Below, in pieces: positions 8,385 through 18,305 of a stretch of 64,000 bases of DNA (positions are counted from its first letter, which is position 1; the number at the start of each line of letters is the position of its first letter). Source of the DNA: Pedobacter hiemivivus. GTDB lineage: Bacteria > Bacteroidota > Bacteroidia > Sphingobacteriales > Sphingobacteriaceae. The notes beneath the pieces were generated by a model. That model was not told the origin of the DNA. It worked only from the letters and a program-made list of their open reading frames with translations, and made no database searches. The translations under genes were made by a program, and so were the position numbers. The DNA lies in contig NZ_SJSM01000011.1 of NCBI RefSeq assembly GCF_004331685.1, positions 62,001-126,000 on the forward strand, written 5' to 3'.

Positions 8385-8385
8385 C
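8339..8385 (+). repeat. Left copy of 47-bp direct repeat (putative attL)
   Basis: From the anticodon stem to one base past the tRNA-Met discriminator this 47-bp segment is identical to 40106-40152. Identity from anticodon loop to the 3' end is the standard core for tRNA-targeted tyrosine integrases. Confidence 0.85.
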
Positions 8386-8393
8386 ACCTATTT

Positions 8394-8426
8394 AAAAGCC
8401 GTTTCTTGAAAATAGAAACGGCTTTT
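8394..8426 (+). terminator. Terminator behind tRNA-Met
   Basis: A 12-bp perfect stem, AAAAGCCGTTTC (8394-8405) with 8415-8426, is followed by further T residues. It resembles the hairpins that close the accessory modules further right. Confidence 0.85.
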
Positions 8427-8526
8427 TTTGTTTCTAAAAGTAGGTTTTTAGCCTCCATCACTGGCTTTGGCAGTCGTCCACAAGTCAGGTTCAACAAGAA
8501 TTTTTGTTTAACTGCGTGCAAAAAAT

Positions 8527-8548
8527 GTAACGTAACTGTAACGTAACT
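8527..8548 (+). repeat. Tandem 11-bp repeat abutting an AraC-type start codon
   Basis: GTAACGTAACT occurs twice head to tail (8527-8537 and 8538-8548), giving four GTAAC units, and ends at the base before ATG 8549. It occupies the ribosome-binding region and may be an operator. Confidence 0.7.
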
Positions 8549-8950
8549 ATGAATCTAATCTTGGTTTCCGAAGAAAAGAATTTTATTGTCACTGATGAAT
8601 CAGATCATTACGATGACCTTTATCCTGATAGATTGGTTAATGTAATTAAATTTATCAAGGATAATCTACACAATCAGATTACCTTACATCAGGTTGCAGA
8701 TATTGCATGTATGACGGAACAACGTTTCTGTCGTTTCTTTAAAAAGAGGGTTAAGAAAAACTTTTCACAATTTTTAAATGAACTTAGGATTGCACATGCA
8801 AGAGAATTGTTAATCCAGACCGAAAAATCAGTTAATGACATTGCATATCTATGTGGATTTAAGTCAAGTCCTCATTTTTGTCATGTTTTTAAAGGATATG
8901 CTGGCGAAAGTCCGGTTCAATATAAACTATCTATGAAAAGAGCAGTTTAA
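8549..8950 (+). CDS. Short AraC-family DNA-binding protein
   Basis: 133 aa made almost wholly of the two helix-turn-helix units of AraC proteins: VIKFIKDNLHNQITLHQVADIACMTEQRFCRFFKK, then SVNDIAYLCGFKSSPHFCHVFKGYAGESPVQYK. There is no cupin sensor domain, so it resembles MarA/SoxS-sized regulators, or it is a truncated gene. It sits just inside the tRNA repeat and reads toward the sigma factor gene 100 nt downstream. The 11-bp tandem repeat at its start suggests self-regulation. Its ligand and targets are unknown. Confidence 0.85.
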   Translation: MNLILVSEEKNFIVTDESDHYDDLYPDRLVNVIKFIKDNLHNQITLHQVADIACMTEQRFCRFFKKRVKKNFSQFLNELRIAHARELLIQTEKSVNDIAYLCGFKSSPHFCHVFKGYAGESPVQYKLSMKRAV

Positions 8951-9063
8951 TAGGTAGGCATAAAAACCAATATCTCTGGAATTGTACTAAGTGACAGAAT
9001 TTTTATAGATTTAAGCCGAACAAAACTTTATTTAGTTATAGATCCCTTGATTTGATATCCAGA

Positions 9064-9624
9064 ATGTATGAAAATCTTTCAAATTATGAACTTTCTATTC
9101 TTTTAAAGAACGGAGATGAATTTGCTTATCTGGAAATTTACGATAGATATAAAGTATTGTTACTTAAACATGCTTATACTAAACTATCTGATAGGGATGA
9201 AGCAGATGACATTGTTCAGGAGCTCTTTATTCATTTGTGGGAAAGCAGATCTACCATAGAATTTACCACTAATTTATCTGGATACCTTTATACGGCAGTC
9301 CGTAACCGTATTTTCAATCACTTCGTAAAAAGAAAGAGAACGGAAAGTTATCTGGACTCTCTGGGCGCCTTTTTAAAGGAGGGCGACTATATTACTGAAA
9401 TAACCATAAGAGAGCGAGAGCTTGCAGTATTAATTGAGCAGGAAGTAAATGCCTTGCCTCCAAGAATGCGCGAAGTATTTAATCTAAGCAGAAATTCAGG
9501 CTTGTCTCATAAAGAAATCTCAGAACAGCTTGGAACCTCTGAACAAACAATTTCAAAGCAGATTTCAAATACACTGAAATTATTACGGGCAAAAATGGAA
9601 TCTATTTTAAATGTATTCATTTGA
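9064..9624 (+). CDS. ECF-type RNA polymerase sigma factor
   Basis: 186 aa with sigma region 2 (DEADDIVQELFIHLWESRSTIEFTTNLSGYLYTAVRNRIFNHF is split across the core-binding and -10 segments) and region 4 (LPPRMREVFNLSRNSGLSHKEISEQLGTSEQTISKQI). I chose the ATG at 9064 over the in-frame TTG at 9052. It belongs to the Bacteroidota sigma/FecR class, in which an outer-membrane transporter signals through FecR to the sigma factor. The FecR and SusC genes follow directly. Confidence 0.93.
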   Translation: MYENLSNYELSILLKNGDEFAYLEIYDRYKVLLLKHAYTKLSDRDEADDIVQELFIHLWESRSTIEFTTNLSGYLYTAVRNRIFNHFVKRKRTESYLDSLGAFLKEGDYITEITIRERELAVLIEQEVNALPPRMREVFNLSRNSGLSHKEISEQLGTSEQTISKQISNTLKLLRAKMESILNVFI

Positions 9625-9723
9625 TAATCAGTGATTAACTTGTTTTTCTAATTTATTTCCATTTTCCGATACCTGTTACACCCTTTCTTAATTGTCATAT
9701 ATTTAGAAAGCGTAAATTAGTTG

Positions 9724-10806
9724 ATGGACAGTAAGGAACAAGAGTTATTAAAGAAATATTTAGAAGGTAAGAGCACGGAAACTGAAAATGCCCTCCTTGA
9801 ATCCTGGTATTTAAAATACAAGGACCCAGGCGCTATGGAGGCATCTGAAGAAGAAATTAAAATCAGATATACAAAAATCGCAAAGGCTTTACCCGTTACT
9901 AAAAAGCCATTACAATCAAATTTAATGCTATGGAAAGGTTTGGCCGCGGCCTGTTTAGTGGCTTTTACATTAGGTGTGTACTTTTATTTTGGCAACAAAC
10001 AGGTCGACATAGCTCCAGGTGGTAATAGAGCAATATTGCAAATTGCAAACGGAAAAAAGATAGATCTGAATAGTCAAAAGGATGGAATTATCAATGATGG
10101 AACAGGATTGAGTTATGAAGATGGTAGTCCGGTTGACGGTGTAGATAACAATGGTGCTGAAATTCAGGAACTGAACCTGAGTACGCCTAACGGGGGACAG
10201 TATCAGCTTACTTTATCAGACGGAACTAAAGTGTGGCTAAACGCTGCAAGTAGCATAACTTATCCAAGTAGGTTTGGAAATAAGAATCGCGTTGTAAAGG
10301 TGATAGGAGAAGCATATTTCGAGGTAGCCCATATTTCCTCAAGACCATTTGTAGTAGAGAGTAAAGGACAAACCCTGTTTGTATTGGGAACAGGTTTTAA
10401 CATTGCCGCCTATCCAAATGACAGATTGATTAAAACAACACTGGTACATGGTAAAGTTAAAATCACCAACAATCTAGGCGATAAAAAAGGAACCATATTA
10501 AGTCCCGGTCAACAGTTACAGGTTTCAGCAAATGAAATTAAACTGATCAATGATGCAGACATTGAAGAAATTACGGCATGGAGAGATGGCTATTTTAAAT
10601 TTAGTGAAAGTCTGGAAAGTATCATGAGTAAAATATCACGCTGGTATGATGTCGATATTATTTACCAGGGTAATTTTGACGGTAATCTTAAGTTTTTAGG
10701 AAAAGTTTCAAGAACAAAAAATCTATCTGCAATATTGGAAATCATAGAATCGGCAAGTAATGTTCATTTTAAAGTCGAAGGAAGGAGTGTGATAGTTATG
10801 AATTAA
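9724..10806 (+). CDS. FecR-family anti-sigma factor
   Basis: About 360 aa: a cytoplasmic N-terminal anti-sigma region, one membrane helix near residues 67-87 (WKGLAAACLVAFTLGVYFYF), a periplasmic FecR domain (ELNLSTPNGGQYQLTLSDG through FVVESKGQTLFVLGTGFNI) and a C-terminal STN-like DUF4974 segment. ATG 9724 is preferred to TTG 9721. It should hold the sigma factor of 9064 until the SusC-type receptor reports substrate. Confidence 0.93.
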   Translation: MDSKEQELLKKYLEGKSTETENALLESWYLKYKDPGAMEASEEEIKIRYTKIAKALPVTKKPLQSNLMLWKGLAAACLVAFTLGVYFYFGNKQVDIAPGGNRAILQIANGKKIDLNSQKDGIINDGTGLSYEDGSPVDGVDNNGAEIQELNLSTPNGGQYQLTLSDGTKVWLNAASSITYPSRFGNKNRVVKVIGEAYFEVAHISSRPFVVESKGQTLFVLGTGFNIAAYPNDRLIKTTLVHGKVKITNNLGDKKGTILSPGQQLQVSANEIKLINDADIEEITAWRDGYFKFSESLESIMSKISRWYDVDIIYQGNFDGNLKFLGKVSRTKNLSAILEIIESASNVHFKVEGRSVIVMN

Positions 10807-10838
10807 AAAATTACATAAACTAGAACACCATAAAAAAA

Positions 10839-10866
10839 ACCGGAAGTGGTTCGAAGCACTCCCGGT
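10839..10866 (+). promoter_or_regulatory. Hairpin in the fecR-susC gap
   Basis: ACCGGAAGTG (10839-10848) pairs with CACTCCCGGT (10857-10866) with one mismatch. A second CCCGGTTT about 30 nt further on could compete for the left arm. There is no U tract, so it is not a simple terminator. It may modulate susC expression. Confidence 0.4.
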
Positions 10867-11003
10867 AGAAAATTAAGGTGTATCTCCCGGTTTCAACAAA
10901 ATCGGATAATAAATATAGGATAAACTAAACTTACAACCTCCTCCACTAATTTTAAAAATCAGTAATGGTTTGCAATACCTGTGGAGATAACCTAACTAAG
11001 CAA

Positions 11004-14000
11004 ATGTATGAATTTAAATCGCCATTTAATGGCAATTATGTCCATCGTATTTTTAAATTTCGCGCTGTCAACCAAACCAACCCTGGCGCATTAATCGCTT
11101 TAGAAAAGTATAGTGCGTCATCGGTAAAACCATTACTTATGCGAATCACACTTATCTTCTTATTTGTCACGTTCACGTTGCTCAATGTTTCAGCGGGTCT
11201 GTTGCACGCACAGAAAATTTCACTTCACAAAGTGAACGTTCCACTTTATGAAGTGATCAATGAAATTAGGAATCAGACAGGTTATGATTTCTTTATGAAT
11301 ATGGATTTGTTGAAAAATGCAAAGCCAGTTACCATAAGTATGGATAATGAAACCCTGGAAACAGTATTGGCGAAATGTTTTGATAGTCAATCTTTAACCT
11401 ACGAAATAAAGGATAACAAAACAGTAATTGTTAAGAGCCGCGAGATAGGTGTGATTGATAAGGTAATTGCATTATTTGAGATTAGAAGGACCAGTACCGC
11501 CCAACAGCAAATTGTTGCAAGAGGTCTCGTAACGGATTCATTAAATAAACCTATTGCAGGCGTTTCTGTCGCTGTTAAAGGTAAAAAGGCAACCGTATTT
11601 ACCAAGGCTAACGGAACTTTTGAGATTATACTTCCCAAACCTGAATCGGTCTTAACATTCAGCTATATTGGAATGGAACCTCAGGATCATAGTATAAAGA
11701 ACCCTGCTCAATTGATCAGAATTGTCTTGAAACCACAAGCACGTGATCTTGATAACGTTGTAATTACAGGGTATAGCAATATTAAAAAAGACAGCTTTAC
11801 CGGAAACTCAATTAATGTTACTAAAGAACAACTTTTACAGGTTGGTAACCGTAACGTGGTGGATATACTCCAGGTATTTGATCCCTCTTTCAGGGTACAG
11901 ATTAACAACTTAAGAGGATCAGATCCAAATACAATGCCCGAGTTTTATGTAAGAGGAAGATCTGGTATTGGAGTAAAAGAATTAGATAAAGGTGCCGACT
12001 TATCACAGGCCGCATTAACCAATAATCCGAATCTTCCGATTTTTATTATGGATGGATATGAGGTGTCTGCGCAAAGGGTTTATGATTTTGATATTAATCA
12101 GATAAAATCAATAACCATATTGAAAGATGCAGCTGCGACAGCTGTTTATGGATCAAGAGCTGCAAATGGCGTTATTGTTATTGAAACCGTGCCACCAATA
12201 CCGGGTAAACTGCGGATCGGTTATAATTTTGTAGGTACTGTTACTGCACCAGATCTTTCTGATTATAATCTGATGAATGCAGCCCAAAAACTAGAGGCAG
12301 AGATTTTAGCAGGATCATACGTGATAAAAAGTAATCTTCCAGCTCAAAATGCACTTCTTTTAACAGATGAGCTGTTAAGAAAACAATCTCAGGTATTAAG
12401 GGGTGTAAATTCTGATTGGATCAGTCAGCCACTGACCAATGAATTTAATCAAAAACATACTTTAAATATTGATGGAGGTACAGATCAGGTTCGTTTTGGT
12501 GTTGCACTTAGAATGGATCAGCAAAATGGTGTAATGAAACAATCTGCCAGGAAACGTGCCGGAGCAGGACTGTCGCTGGAATACAGACTGAAAAATTTAT
12601 CTGTTCGTAATGATATCAATTATGATGTGGTAGACTCTAAAAATTCACCTTATGGAAGTTTTGGCGATTACACCTGGAAAGCTCCCTATGATGAGATTTA
12701 TGATGTTAATGCGGTAGTCCAGAAAAATACTTTTGGCTGGCACGGTGGAGCAACGGATATGTTAAATCTGATTAACCCATTATATGAGGCAAGAAATACA
12801 CAGAATTACAGTATTGGCAATACAACAACAATGAGTAATAACCTGTCTCTAAACTGGACAGTTTTAGATGGATTGCAAATTAGAGGTACTTTATCTTTAA
12901 CTAAAGCAGAAAACAGCAATGAGAACTTCATTGATCCGGCATCTGGAAGATATTATATTGATGGAAAGACTGATTATACCACAATCGGTAGTTTGGATTT
13001 GAGATCTGGAAGTTCATTGGGGATTAATGCCAATGCTTTTGCAAACTATGTGAAAAGTATAGATAATCACAATATCAACTTGTCACTAGGTGTAAATGCA
13101 ATTGAAAATTCAGCCAAAAGCAATTCATCAAGATATACGGGTTTTGCTTCAGGCAGTCAGCATGCTCCTAACCTTGCCAGTAAAATTGCAGACAAGCCAT
13201 TTTATGGTGAATCAAAATCAAGATTGTTTGGTACGTTTTTAACAATGAACTATTCATTCAAGGATATTTACCTTTTTGATGTTTCTACACGCCTTGATGG
13301 TTCCTCAGAATTTGGTTCGAAAAGTAAATTTGCTCCGTTCTGGTCATTGGGGGCAGGATTGAATTTGCATAAATACGATTTTGTAAAAGATATTCCTGTT
13401 ATTAGCAGAGCTCGTATCACCGCAAACACCGGACAGTTAGGTAAGACTAATTTCCCTCCATTTGCAACCAAGGATAACTATTCAATCTCTAATAACTGGT
13501 ATAGTACAGGGCCGGGTGTATCCTTATACTATATGGGAAATCCAACTTTAAGCTGGGAGAAAACAAGAACATTGGACGTTATATTTGATTTAGGATTGTT
13601 TAGGGATCGTTTAACATTTAATTTCAACTATTACACTAAAAACACGCAGGATCTTGTAACTGATATCAATTTGCCATTGTCGTCGGGTTTCCCTCAATAT
13701 AAAGGGAATATTGGTGAAGTTGAAAATAAGGGTTACGAATTTAGATTACGTTATGATGTGATTCGTCAAAAGGATTTCACCTTAGCTGTTTATGGTAACT
13801 TTGCATCCAATACGAATAAGCTAACAGGCATTTCTAAAGCATTAAAAGCTTATAATGATTTGGTAGATAAAGAGTATGAAGGTTATAATCCCGCAACTGG
13901 TGCCAACTCCATACCTAAGCAAACTAAATATTCAACACCACATATTAAATATGTAGAGGGTGGTTCACTTACTTCATTGTTTGGAATGAAGTCATTGGGT

Positions 14001-14558
14001 ATTAATCCAATGGACGGACAAGAGATATTTCTACGTAAAGATGGTACAATAACCACAGAATGGAATGCAGCAGATCAGGTAATTATTGGTGAGTTAAGTC
14101 CTAAAGGCCAAGGTGCATTTGGTATAAATGCAGGTTATAAAAACATAACATTATTTGCTTCATTTATGTACGAGTACGGACGTGATGAATACAATAGTAC
14201 TTTACTTAATAAGGTAGAGAATGTGGATATCTATAACCGGAATGCGGACCTGAGGTTTTTAAATGACAGATGGAAACAGCCAGGAGATATCGCAAGCTTT
14301 AAAAATATAGCTGACATTGCCTGGACTACCCGTCCTACTTCCAGATTTATACAACGTGCTAATTCCATTTCACTTAATTCACTAAGTGTGGGTTATATGC
14401 TTGATCAAAAGGCACTGAAAAAATTAGGAAGAATTAACATGGCCCGTATTCAGGTAAATACCAATAATGTATTTAAAATATCTACTGTGAAACAAGAGAG
14501 AGGATTAGAGTATCCTTATGCCAGAACGTTTGACCTTTCATTGAATTTAGGATTTTAG
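11004..14558 (+). CDS. SusC/RagA-type TonB-dependent outer-membrane transporter with STN domain
   Basis: About 1184 aa: a long positively charged lead and signal segment (LIFLFVTFTLLNVSAGLLHA), an N-terminal STN domain that contacts FecR (VNVPLYEVINEIRNQTGYDFF), a carboxypeptidase-like beta domain (ARGLVTDSLNKPIAGVSVAVKG), a plug (LDNVVITGYSNIKKDSFTGN, KDAAATAVYGSRAANGVIVIET) and a beta-barrel ending in aromatic F. ATG 11004 fits the MY...F start usual in such proteins; ATG 10965 would add 13 residues. The STN domain together with sigma/FecR implies transport-coupled induction. The substrate is not deducible: no glycoside hydrolase or sulfatase accompanies it. Confidence 0.93.
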   Translation: MYEFKSPFNGNYVHRIFKFRAVNQTNPGALIALEKYSASSVKPLLMRITLIFLFVTFTLLNVSAGLLHAQKISLHKVNVPLYEVINEIRNQTGYDFFMNMDLLKNAKPVTISMDNETLETVLAKCFDSQSLTYEIKDNKTVIVKSREIGVIDKVIALFEIRRTSTAQQQIVARGLVTDSLNKPIAGVSVAVKGKKATVFTKANGTFEIILPKPESVLTFSYIGMEPQDHSIKNPAQLIRIVLKPQARDLDNVVITGYSNIKKDSFTGNSINVTKEQLLQVGNRNVVDILQVFDPSFRVQINNLRGSDPNTMPEFYVRGRSGIGVKELDKGADLSQAALTNNPNLPIFIMDGYEVSAQRVYDFDINQIKSITILKDAAATAVYGSRAANGVIVIETVPPIPGKLRIGYNFVGTVTAPDLSDYNLMNAAQKLEAEILAGSYVIKSNLPAQNALLLTDELLRKQSQVLRGVNSDWISQPLTNEFNQKHTLNIDGGTDQVRFGVALRMDQQNGVMKQSARKRAGAGLSLEYRLKNLSVRNDINYDVVDSKNSPYGSFGDYTWKAPYDEIYDVNAVVQKNTFGWHGGATDMLNLINPLYEARNTQNYSIGNTTTMSNNLSLNWTVLDGLQIRGTLSLTKAENSNENFIDPASGRYYIDGKTDYTTIGSLDLRSGSSLGINANAFANYVKSIDNHNINLSLGVNAIENSAKSNSSRYTGFASGSQHAPNLASKIADKPFYGESKSRLFGTFLTMNYSFKDIYLFDVSTRLDGSSEFGSKSKFAPFWSLGAGLNLHKYDFVKDIPVISRARITANTGQLGKTNFPPFATKDNYSISNNWYSTGPGVSLYYMGNPTLSWEKTRTLDVIFDLGLFRDRLTFNFNYYTKNTQDLVTDINLPLSSGFPQYKGNIGEVENKGYEFRLRYDVIRQKDFTLAVYGNFASNTNKLTGISKALKAYNDLVDKEYEGYNPATGANSIPKQTKYSTPHIKYVEGGSLTSLFGMKSLGINPMDGQEIFLRKDGTITTEWNAADQVIIGELSPKGQGAFGINAGYKNITLFASFMYEYGRDEYNSTLLNKVENVDIYNRNADLRFLNDRWKQPGDIASFKNIADIAWTTRPTSRFIQRANSISLNSLSVGYMLDQKALKKLGRINMARIQVNTNNVFKISTVKQERGLEYPYARTFDLSLNLGF

Positions 14559-14570
14559 AACAAACCAGTT

Positions 14571-16001
14571 ATGAGAAAAAATATCAGATTAATAATATTT
14601 ACCGCTTTTGTGATGACCGGATTATCGTCGTGTACAAAGTGGCTGGATATACAACCAACAGATCGGGTAAGTGATGAAACACTTTTTTCCGATTCTAAAG
14701 GATTTAGAACTGCTTTGAATGGGATTTATCAGCAGGTTGCGGTTCCTCAATTGTATGGGCGACAACTTACCTGGGGTATTAACAGTGCGATGGCTAATGA
14801 TTATTATCCATTTAACTTGAATGATGAGCTTAAGAGTGCTTCAAATGCAGATCTGGCAAATAATAATATTAAAGGATCGTTAGCTGATATATGGAGAAAA
14901 GCATATACCGCAATTGCTAATTGCAATAAACTGCTTATTGAAATAGAGGGTAAGGATGATTCCTTTTTTCAGTTTGGCAGATCTGAAAAAAACCTCATTA
15001 AAGGTGAGGCACTGGCGCTGCGGGCACTCTTGCATTTTGATGTGGTACGTATTTTTTCTCCTGCTACCATCAGAAACAATGAACAACCGTTTGTGCCTTA
15101 TCAGGAGTATTATCCAGCACATATAGCCGAAGCATTAACAACAAAAGAGATCATGGTAAAAATTATCAGAGATTTTGAGCTGGCTCAGGCACTTGTTGAA
15201 GAAAATGATCTTACTAAGAATTCGTTTTACCTGAGTGGAGGATTAGCATACACTTTGAATGGAATTTCTACACAGGATTTGGTGTTCTTTACCTTTCGGA
15301 TGAACAGGTTAAACTATGTCGCTATCAATGCATTATTAGCCAGAGCTGCTATGTATTCAGGTGATTACGTTAAAGCTAAAAAAGCAGCATTTCTAGTGTA
15401 TAATTTTGGACCGGATGGTAAGAGATGGTTCTCTTTTACTCCAGAATACCTTACTAATAGTGTTACAAGATCTCAAAAGTTACCGGAAGACTTATTACTG
15501 GCCTTTTACGATCCAAAACTAGTAACCAATATTAAGGATTATAGAGGAACTCTTACTTTTCAGCTTAATACAAACTATCAGACTTTCTTTCCTCCGGCAG
15601 AACGTGATTACCGCCGAAACATTATCAATACTACTGATAACGTTTCTTATAAATGGCTGGAATCTGTTTCTCAGGCGCCTCAAAACCTGATCATGCCAGT
15701 AGTGCGATTAAGCGAGGCCTATTACATTTATAGTGAGTGTTTATATAGAGAAGGAAATACGACCGATGCATTAATCTTTTTAAATAAAATACGTAGCGCC
15801 CGTGGAAAATCCAGTGCATTCCTGGATATCACTGAAAATGGATATTATGGTGAATTGTTAATGGAATACAGACGCGAGTATATGTCTGAAGGACAAACCA
15901 TATTCGCACATAAACGCCTGAATAGGCGAATGGTACTTGGCAATCAAACGATAGAGGTGAACGACAGATTTACTGCTCCTGTTCCAGAAGACGAAAGATA
16001 A
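14571..16001 (+). CDS. SusD/RagB-type surface lipoprotein
   Basis: 476 aa with a lipoprotein signal ending at the LSSC lipobox, then KWLDIQPTDRVSDETLFSDSKGFRTALNGIYQQ, the usual SusD opening, and the C-terminal SusD region (RLSEAYYIYSECLYREGNTTDALIFLNKIRSARG, EYRREYMSEGQ). It forms the lid of the SusC barrel and captures substrate at the cell surface. The gap after susC is 12 nt, so they share an operon. Confidence 0.93.
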   Translation: MRKNIRLIIFTAFVMTGLSSCTKWLDIQPTDRVSDETLFSDSKGFRTALNGIYQQVAVPQLYGRQLTWGINSAMANDYYPFNLNDELKSASNADLANNNIKGSLADIWRKAYTAIANCNKLLIEIEGKDDSFFQFGRSEKNLIKGEALALRALLHFDVVRIFSPATIRNNEQPFVPYQEYYPAHIAEALTTKEIMVKIIRDFELAQALVEENDLTKNSFYLSGGLAYTLNGISTQDLVFFTFRMNRLNYVAINALLARAAMYSGDYVKAKKAAFLVYNFGPDGKRWFSFTPEYLTNSVTRSQKLPEDLLLAFYDPKLVTNIKDYRGTLTFQLNTNYQTFFPPAERDYRRNIINTTDNVSYKWLESVSQAPQNLIMPVVRLSEAYYIYSECLYREGNTTDALIFLNKIRSARGKSSAFLDITENGYYGELLMEYRREYMSEGQTIFAHKRLNRRMVLGNQTIEVNDRFTAPVPEDER

Positions 16002-16032
16002 TTTATTAATAATTCTGAATAAGTAAAATATT

Positions 16033-16743
16033 ATGTACGCTATAAAAACAAAACTAATCTTAGGTGCAGTTGCATGTTTGATTGGGATTACTTCTTGTAA
16101 ACGTAATGAGATCCAACCCTATAATGGAGATCGTTACCTACAGTTTGTTGATAAATATACAGATACCATTCCTGTTTCATTTTTCCTGTATCCTAATAAG
16201 AATGAGTTTCAGATTAAGTTACCGGTAAAGATGGTTGGAATTAAGACAACCGAGAATTTATCGTTCTCAATTAATGTAGATGCCAAAGCTACTACTGCTT
16301 TTCCCTCATTATTTAACTTAGATTTAAAGGGGACTTTTAAAAAAGGCCAGGCACGTGATACCATTATTGTTAATGTATTTAGACAGGCTGATTTAAAAGG
16401 CAAGGAAACTTTTTTGGTTTTGGATCTAGTTGCAAACGACAATTTTAAACTTGGAGAAGTAATTAATCGAAGACGGGTATTGCGGATTACCGATAAGATT
16501 TCAAAACCTGTATGGTGGGATGCTACCATGACAAGTACCTATCTGGGTACCTATTCTGATAAAAAATTCAGAACATTTGTTGAGGTAACAGGAGAAGGAG
16601 ATCTCGAGATTTTTAGCACAGAAAAGAGAAGGGATCTGATGTTGGAGTTTAAATACTATTTAATCAGGATGAAAGATCTTGGAACCCCAATATTAGAAGA
16701 AAATGGTAGTGATATGCTGGGCTCAGTTCCTTTAATTGGTTAG
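16033..16743 (+). CDS. DUF4843 lipoprotein
   Basis: 236 aa with a lipobox at ITSC near residue 22. The body contains YLQFVDKYTDTIPVSFFLYP, LPVKMVGIKTTENLSFSINVD and VLRITDKISKPVWW, the pattern of DUF4843 proteins that usually follow susD in PKD-like loci. It is probably an accessory surface-exposed substrate-binding subunit; the actual ligand is unknown. It is co-transcribed with its neighbours at 29-32 nt gaps. Confidence 0.85.
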   Translation: MYAIKTKLILGAVACLIGITSCKRNEIQPYNGDRYLQFVDKYTDTIPVSFFLYPNKNEFQIKLPVKMVGIKTTENLSFSINVDAKATTAFPSLFNLDLKGTFKKGQARDTIIVNVFRQADLKGKETFLVLDLVANDNFKLGEVINRRRVLRITDKISKPVWWDATMTSTYLGTYSDKKFRTFVEVTGEGDLEIFSTEKRRDLMLEFKYYLIRMKDLGTPILEENGSDMLGSVPLIG

Positions 16744-16771
16744 TCTAAATTTATAATTAAACATTATTAAA

Positions 16772-18271
16772 ATGAAAACAAAATTCATATTTACGGCTAT
16801 CATACTTGGTTTCTACACTTTGTTTATTAGTTCGTGTATAAAAGATAAAGGCAATTATGATTTCGCACCAGCAGATGCTGCTTCTGTAAAGTTTAAGGAC
16901 CAGACTATAATTGGGTTTGTTGGTGACACTATTAGGTGTCTACCCGTAAGAACATTTAAAGACAAAAATGATTCTATTTACTTTGATCATGCCTGGTATA
17001 TCGCCGGTAAACTTTATTCCAATACCCCAGACTTTAAATATTACGCCAGCGAATTAACCGGGTTAGCTGTAAAGTATTATATGACGGATAGGAGAAATGG
17101 ATTGACCTATACTACTCCAACCTCCTTAGGGGTAAGTGTCTCATCTCCATTTAGAACCGGATGGTTGGTTTTGTATGAAGAAGCCAATGGTAACTCTGAA
17201 CTAGCTCATATTACTTATAATGGTGCTACCGATAAGTTTACTGATTATACCGGAATGTACCAGAAATCGAATAATGAACCTATGGGGAGTAAACCCTATA
17301 AAATTTTTCCCTATAACATGAGGGGTACCGGTGGGATATTTGTGGTCCAACGCGGGGGACAGGGTTCATTGGATGTAGGGGGTAATGATTTTAAGAAAAA
17401 GCTTGTTGCTTCTAAATCTTTTACGCGTGAAGTACCAAATCCTTTTGAGCCTGTAGATTTAGCTTTCTTTAATTCAACCGATTTACTGGTTAACGGTAAC
17501 GGCGACACTTATGGCAGATTTTTTAATGGCGCTGCTGTTTTTACCATTCCATGGATGAGTGCTCCGCTAAGTGTAGAAAAAGGAATGAAAATAACAGATA
17601 TCTGGGATTCATGGTATAAGTCTTCTAACGTTGCGCTCATGTATGATCAACTAAATAAAAGAATGCTTTTTGCTGATGGTTCTTTGTTTTATCCAGGTGG
17701 AGGTATTGTAATCAAGCCAATGCCATTACCTAAAAATGGTTATCCTGGAGATTATACTTCCTTACAGAATTTAGGTGATTGGCAATATTTATGGGGAAGT
17801 TCCTTTATTGATAATTACGGTAATGTAATTGGTGGTATGCTCATCAAAAGTCCGACAGACCATAGATTGTACTTTCAGAACTTTGATTTTAAAACCAATG
17901 GGCCAGATTTAACCCCTATAAAAAGAATACCATTCTTAGGATCTGATCTTGTGGATAATAAGAGTATCTATTTAGCAATTAGAAATAGAAACTATCTTTT
18001 CTTTACTGGAGCCGGTGGCAAAGATCTATACTATTTTGACGTAGAAACTGGTATGACGATGGCGAAATACCAAACATTTACTGATGAAATTACGACCGTA
18101 GAAATGGATTTTGATTCCAGAACCATTGCTGTTGGTTTGGGAAATGGAACATTGATCATCTATGATATTAGTGATCCCGTATTGCGCTCAGGACAAAGTA
18201 GAGAACTGCACAGATTAACAGGTTTGGGCAAAGTGGTTCATGCTAAATATAAAAGCTTTGATAAAATATAA
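16772..18271 (+). CDS. PKD-like family lipoprotein
   Basis: 499 aa with a signal and lipobox ISSC near residue 22. It opens with CIKDKGNYDFAPADAAS, typical of the PKD-like family linked to SusCD/DUF4843. The N-terminal third looks like beta-sandwich repeats (FVGDTIRCLPVRTFKDKNDSIYFDHAWYIAG). The rest has repeating beta-strand segments that may form a propeller (YFDVETGMTMAKYQTFTDEITTVEMDFDSR). It is likely on the surface with SusD. Function is not established for the family. Confidence 0.83.
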   Translation: MKTKFIFTAIILGFYTLFISSCIKDKGNYDFAPADAASVKFKDQTIIGFVGDTIRCLPVRTFKDKNDSIYFDHAWYIAGKLYSNTPDFKYYASELTGLAVKYYMTDRRNGLTYTTPTSLGVSVSSPFRTGWLVLYEEANGNSELAHITYNGATDKFTDYTGMYQKSNNEPMGSKPYKIFPYNMRGTGGIFVVQRGGQGSLDVGGNDFKKKLVASKSFTREVPNPFEPVDLAFFNSTDLLVNGNGDTYGRFFNGAAVFTIPWMSAPLSVEKGMKITDIWDSWYKSSNVALMYDQLNKRMLFADGSLFYPGGGIVIKPMPLPKNGYPGDYTSLQNLGDWQYLWGSSFIDNYGNVIGGMLIKSPTDHRLYFQNFDFKTNGPDLTPIKRIPFLGSDLVDNKSIYLAIRNRNYLFFTGAGGKDLYYFDVETGMTMAKYQTFTDEITTVEMDFDSRTIAVGLGNGTLIIYDISDPVLRSGQSRELHRLTGLGKVVHAKYKSFDKI

Positions 18272-18305
18272 TTATAAATAAAATACGTTAGGTAAAATTA
18301 AACAC

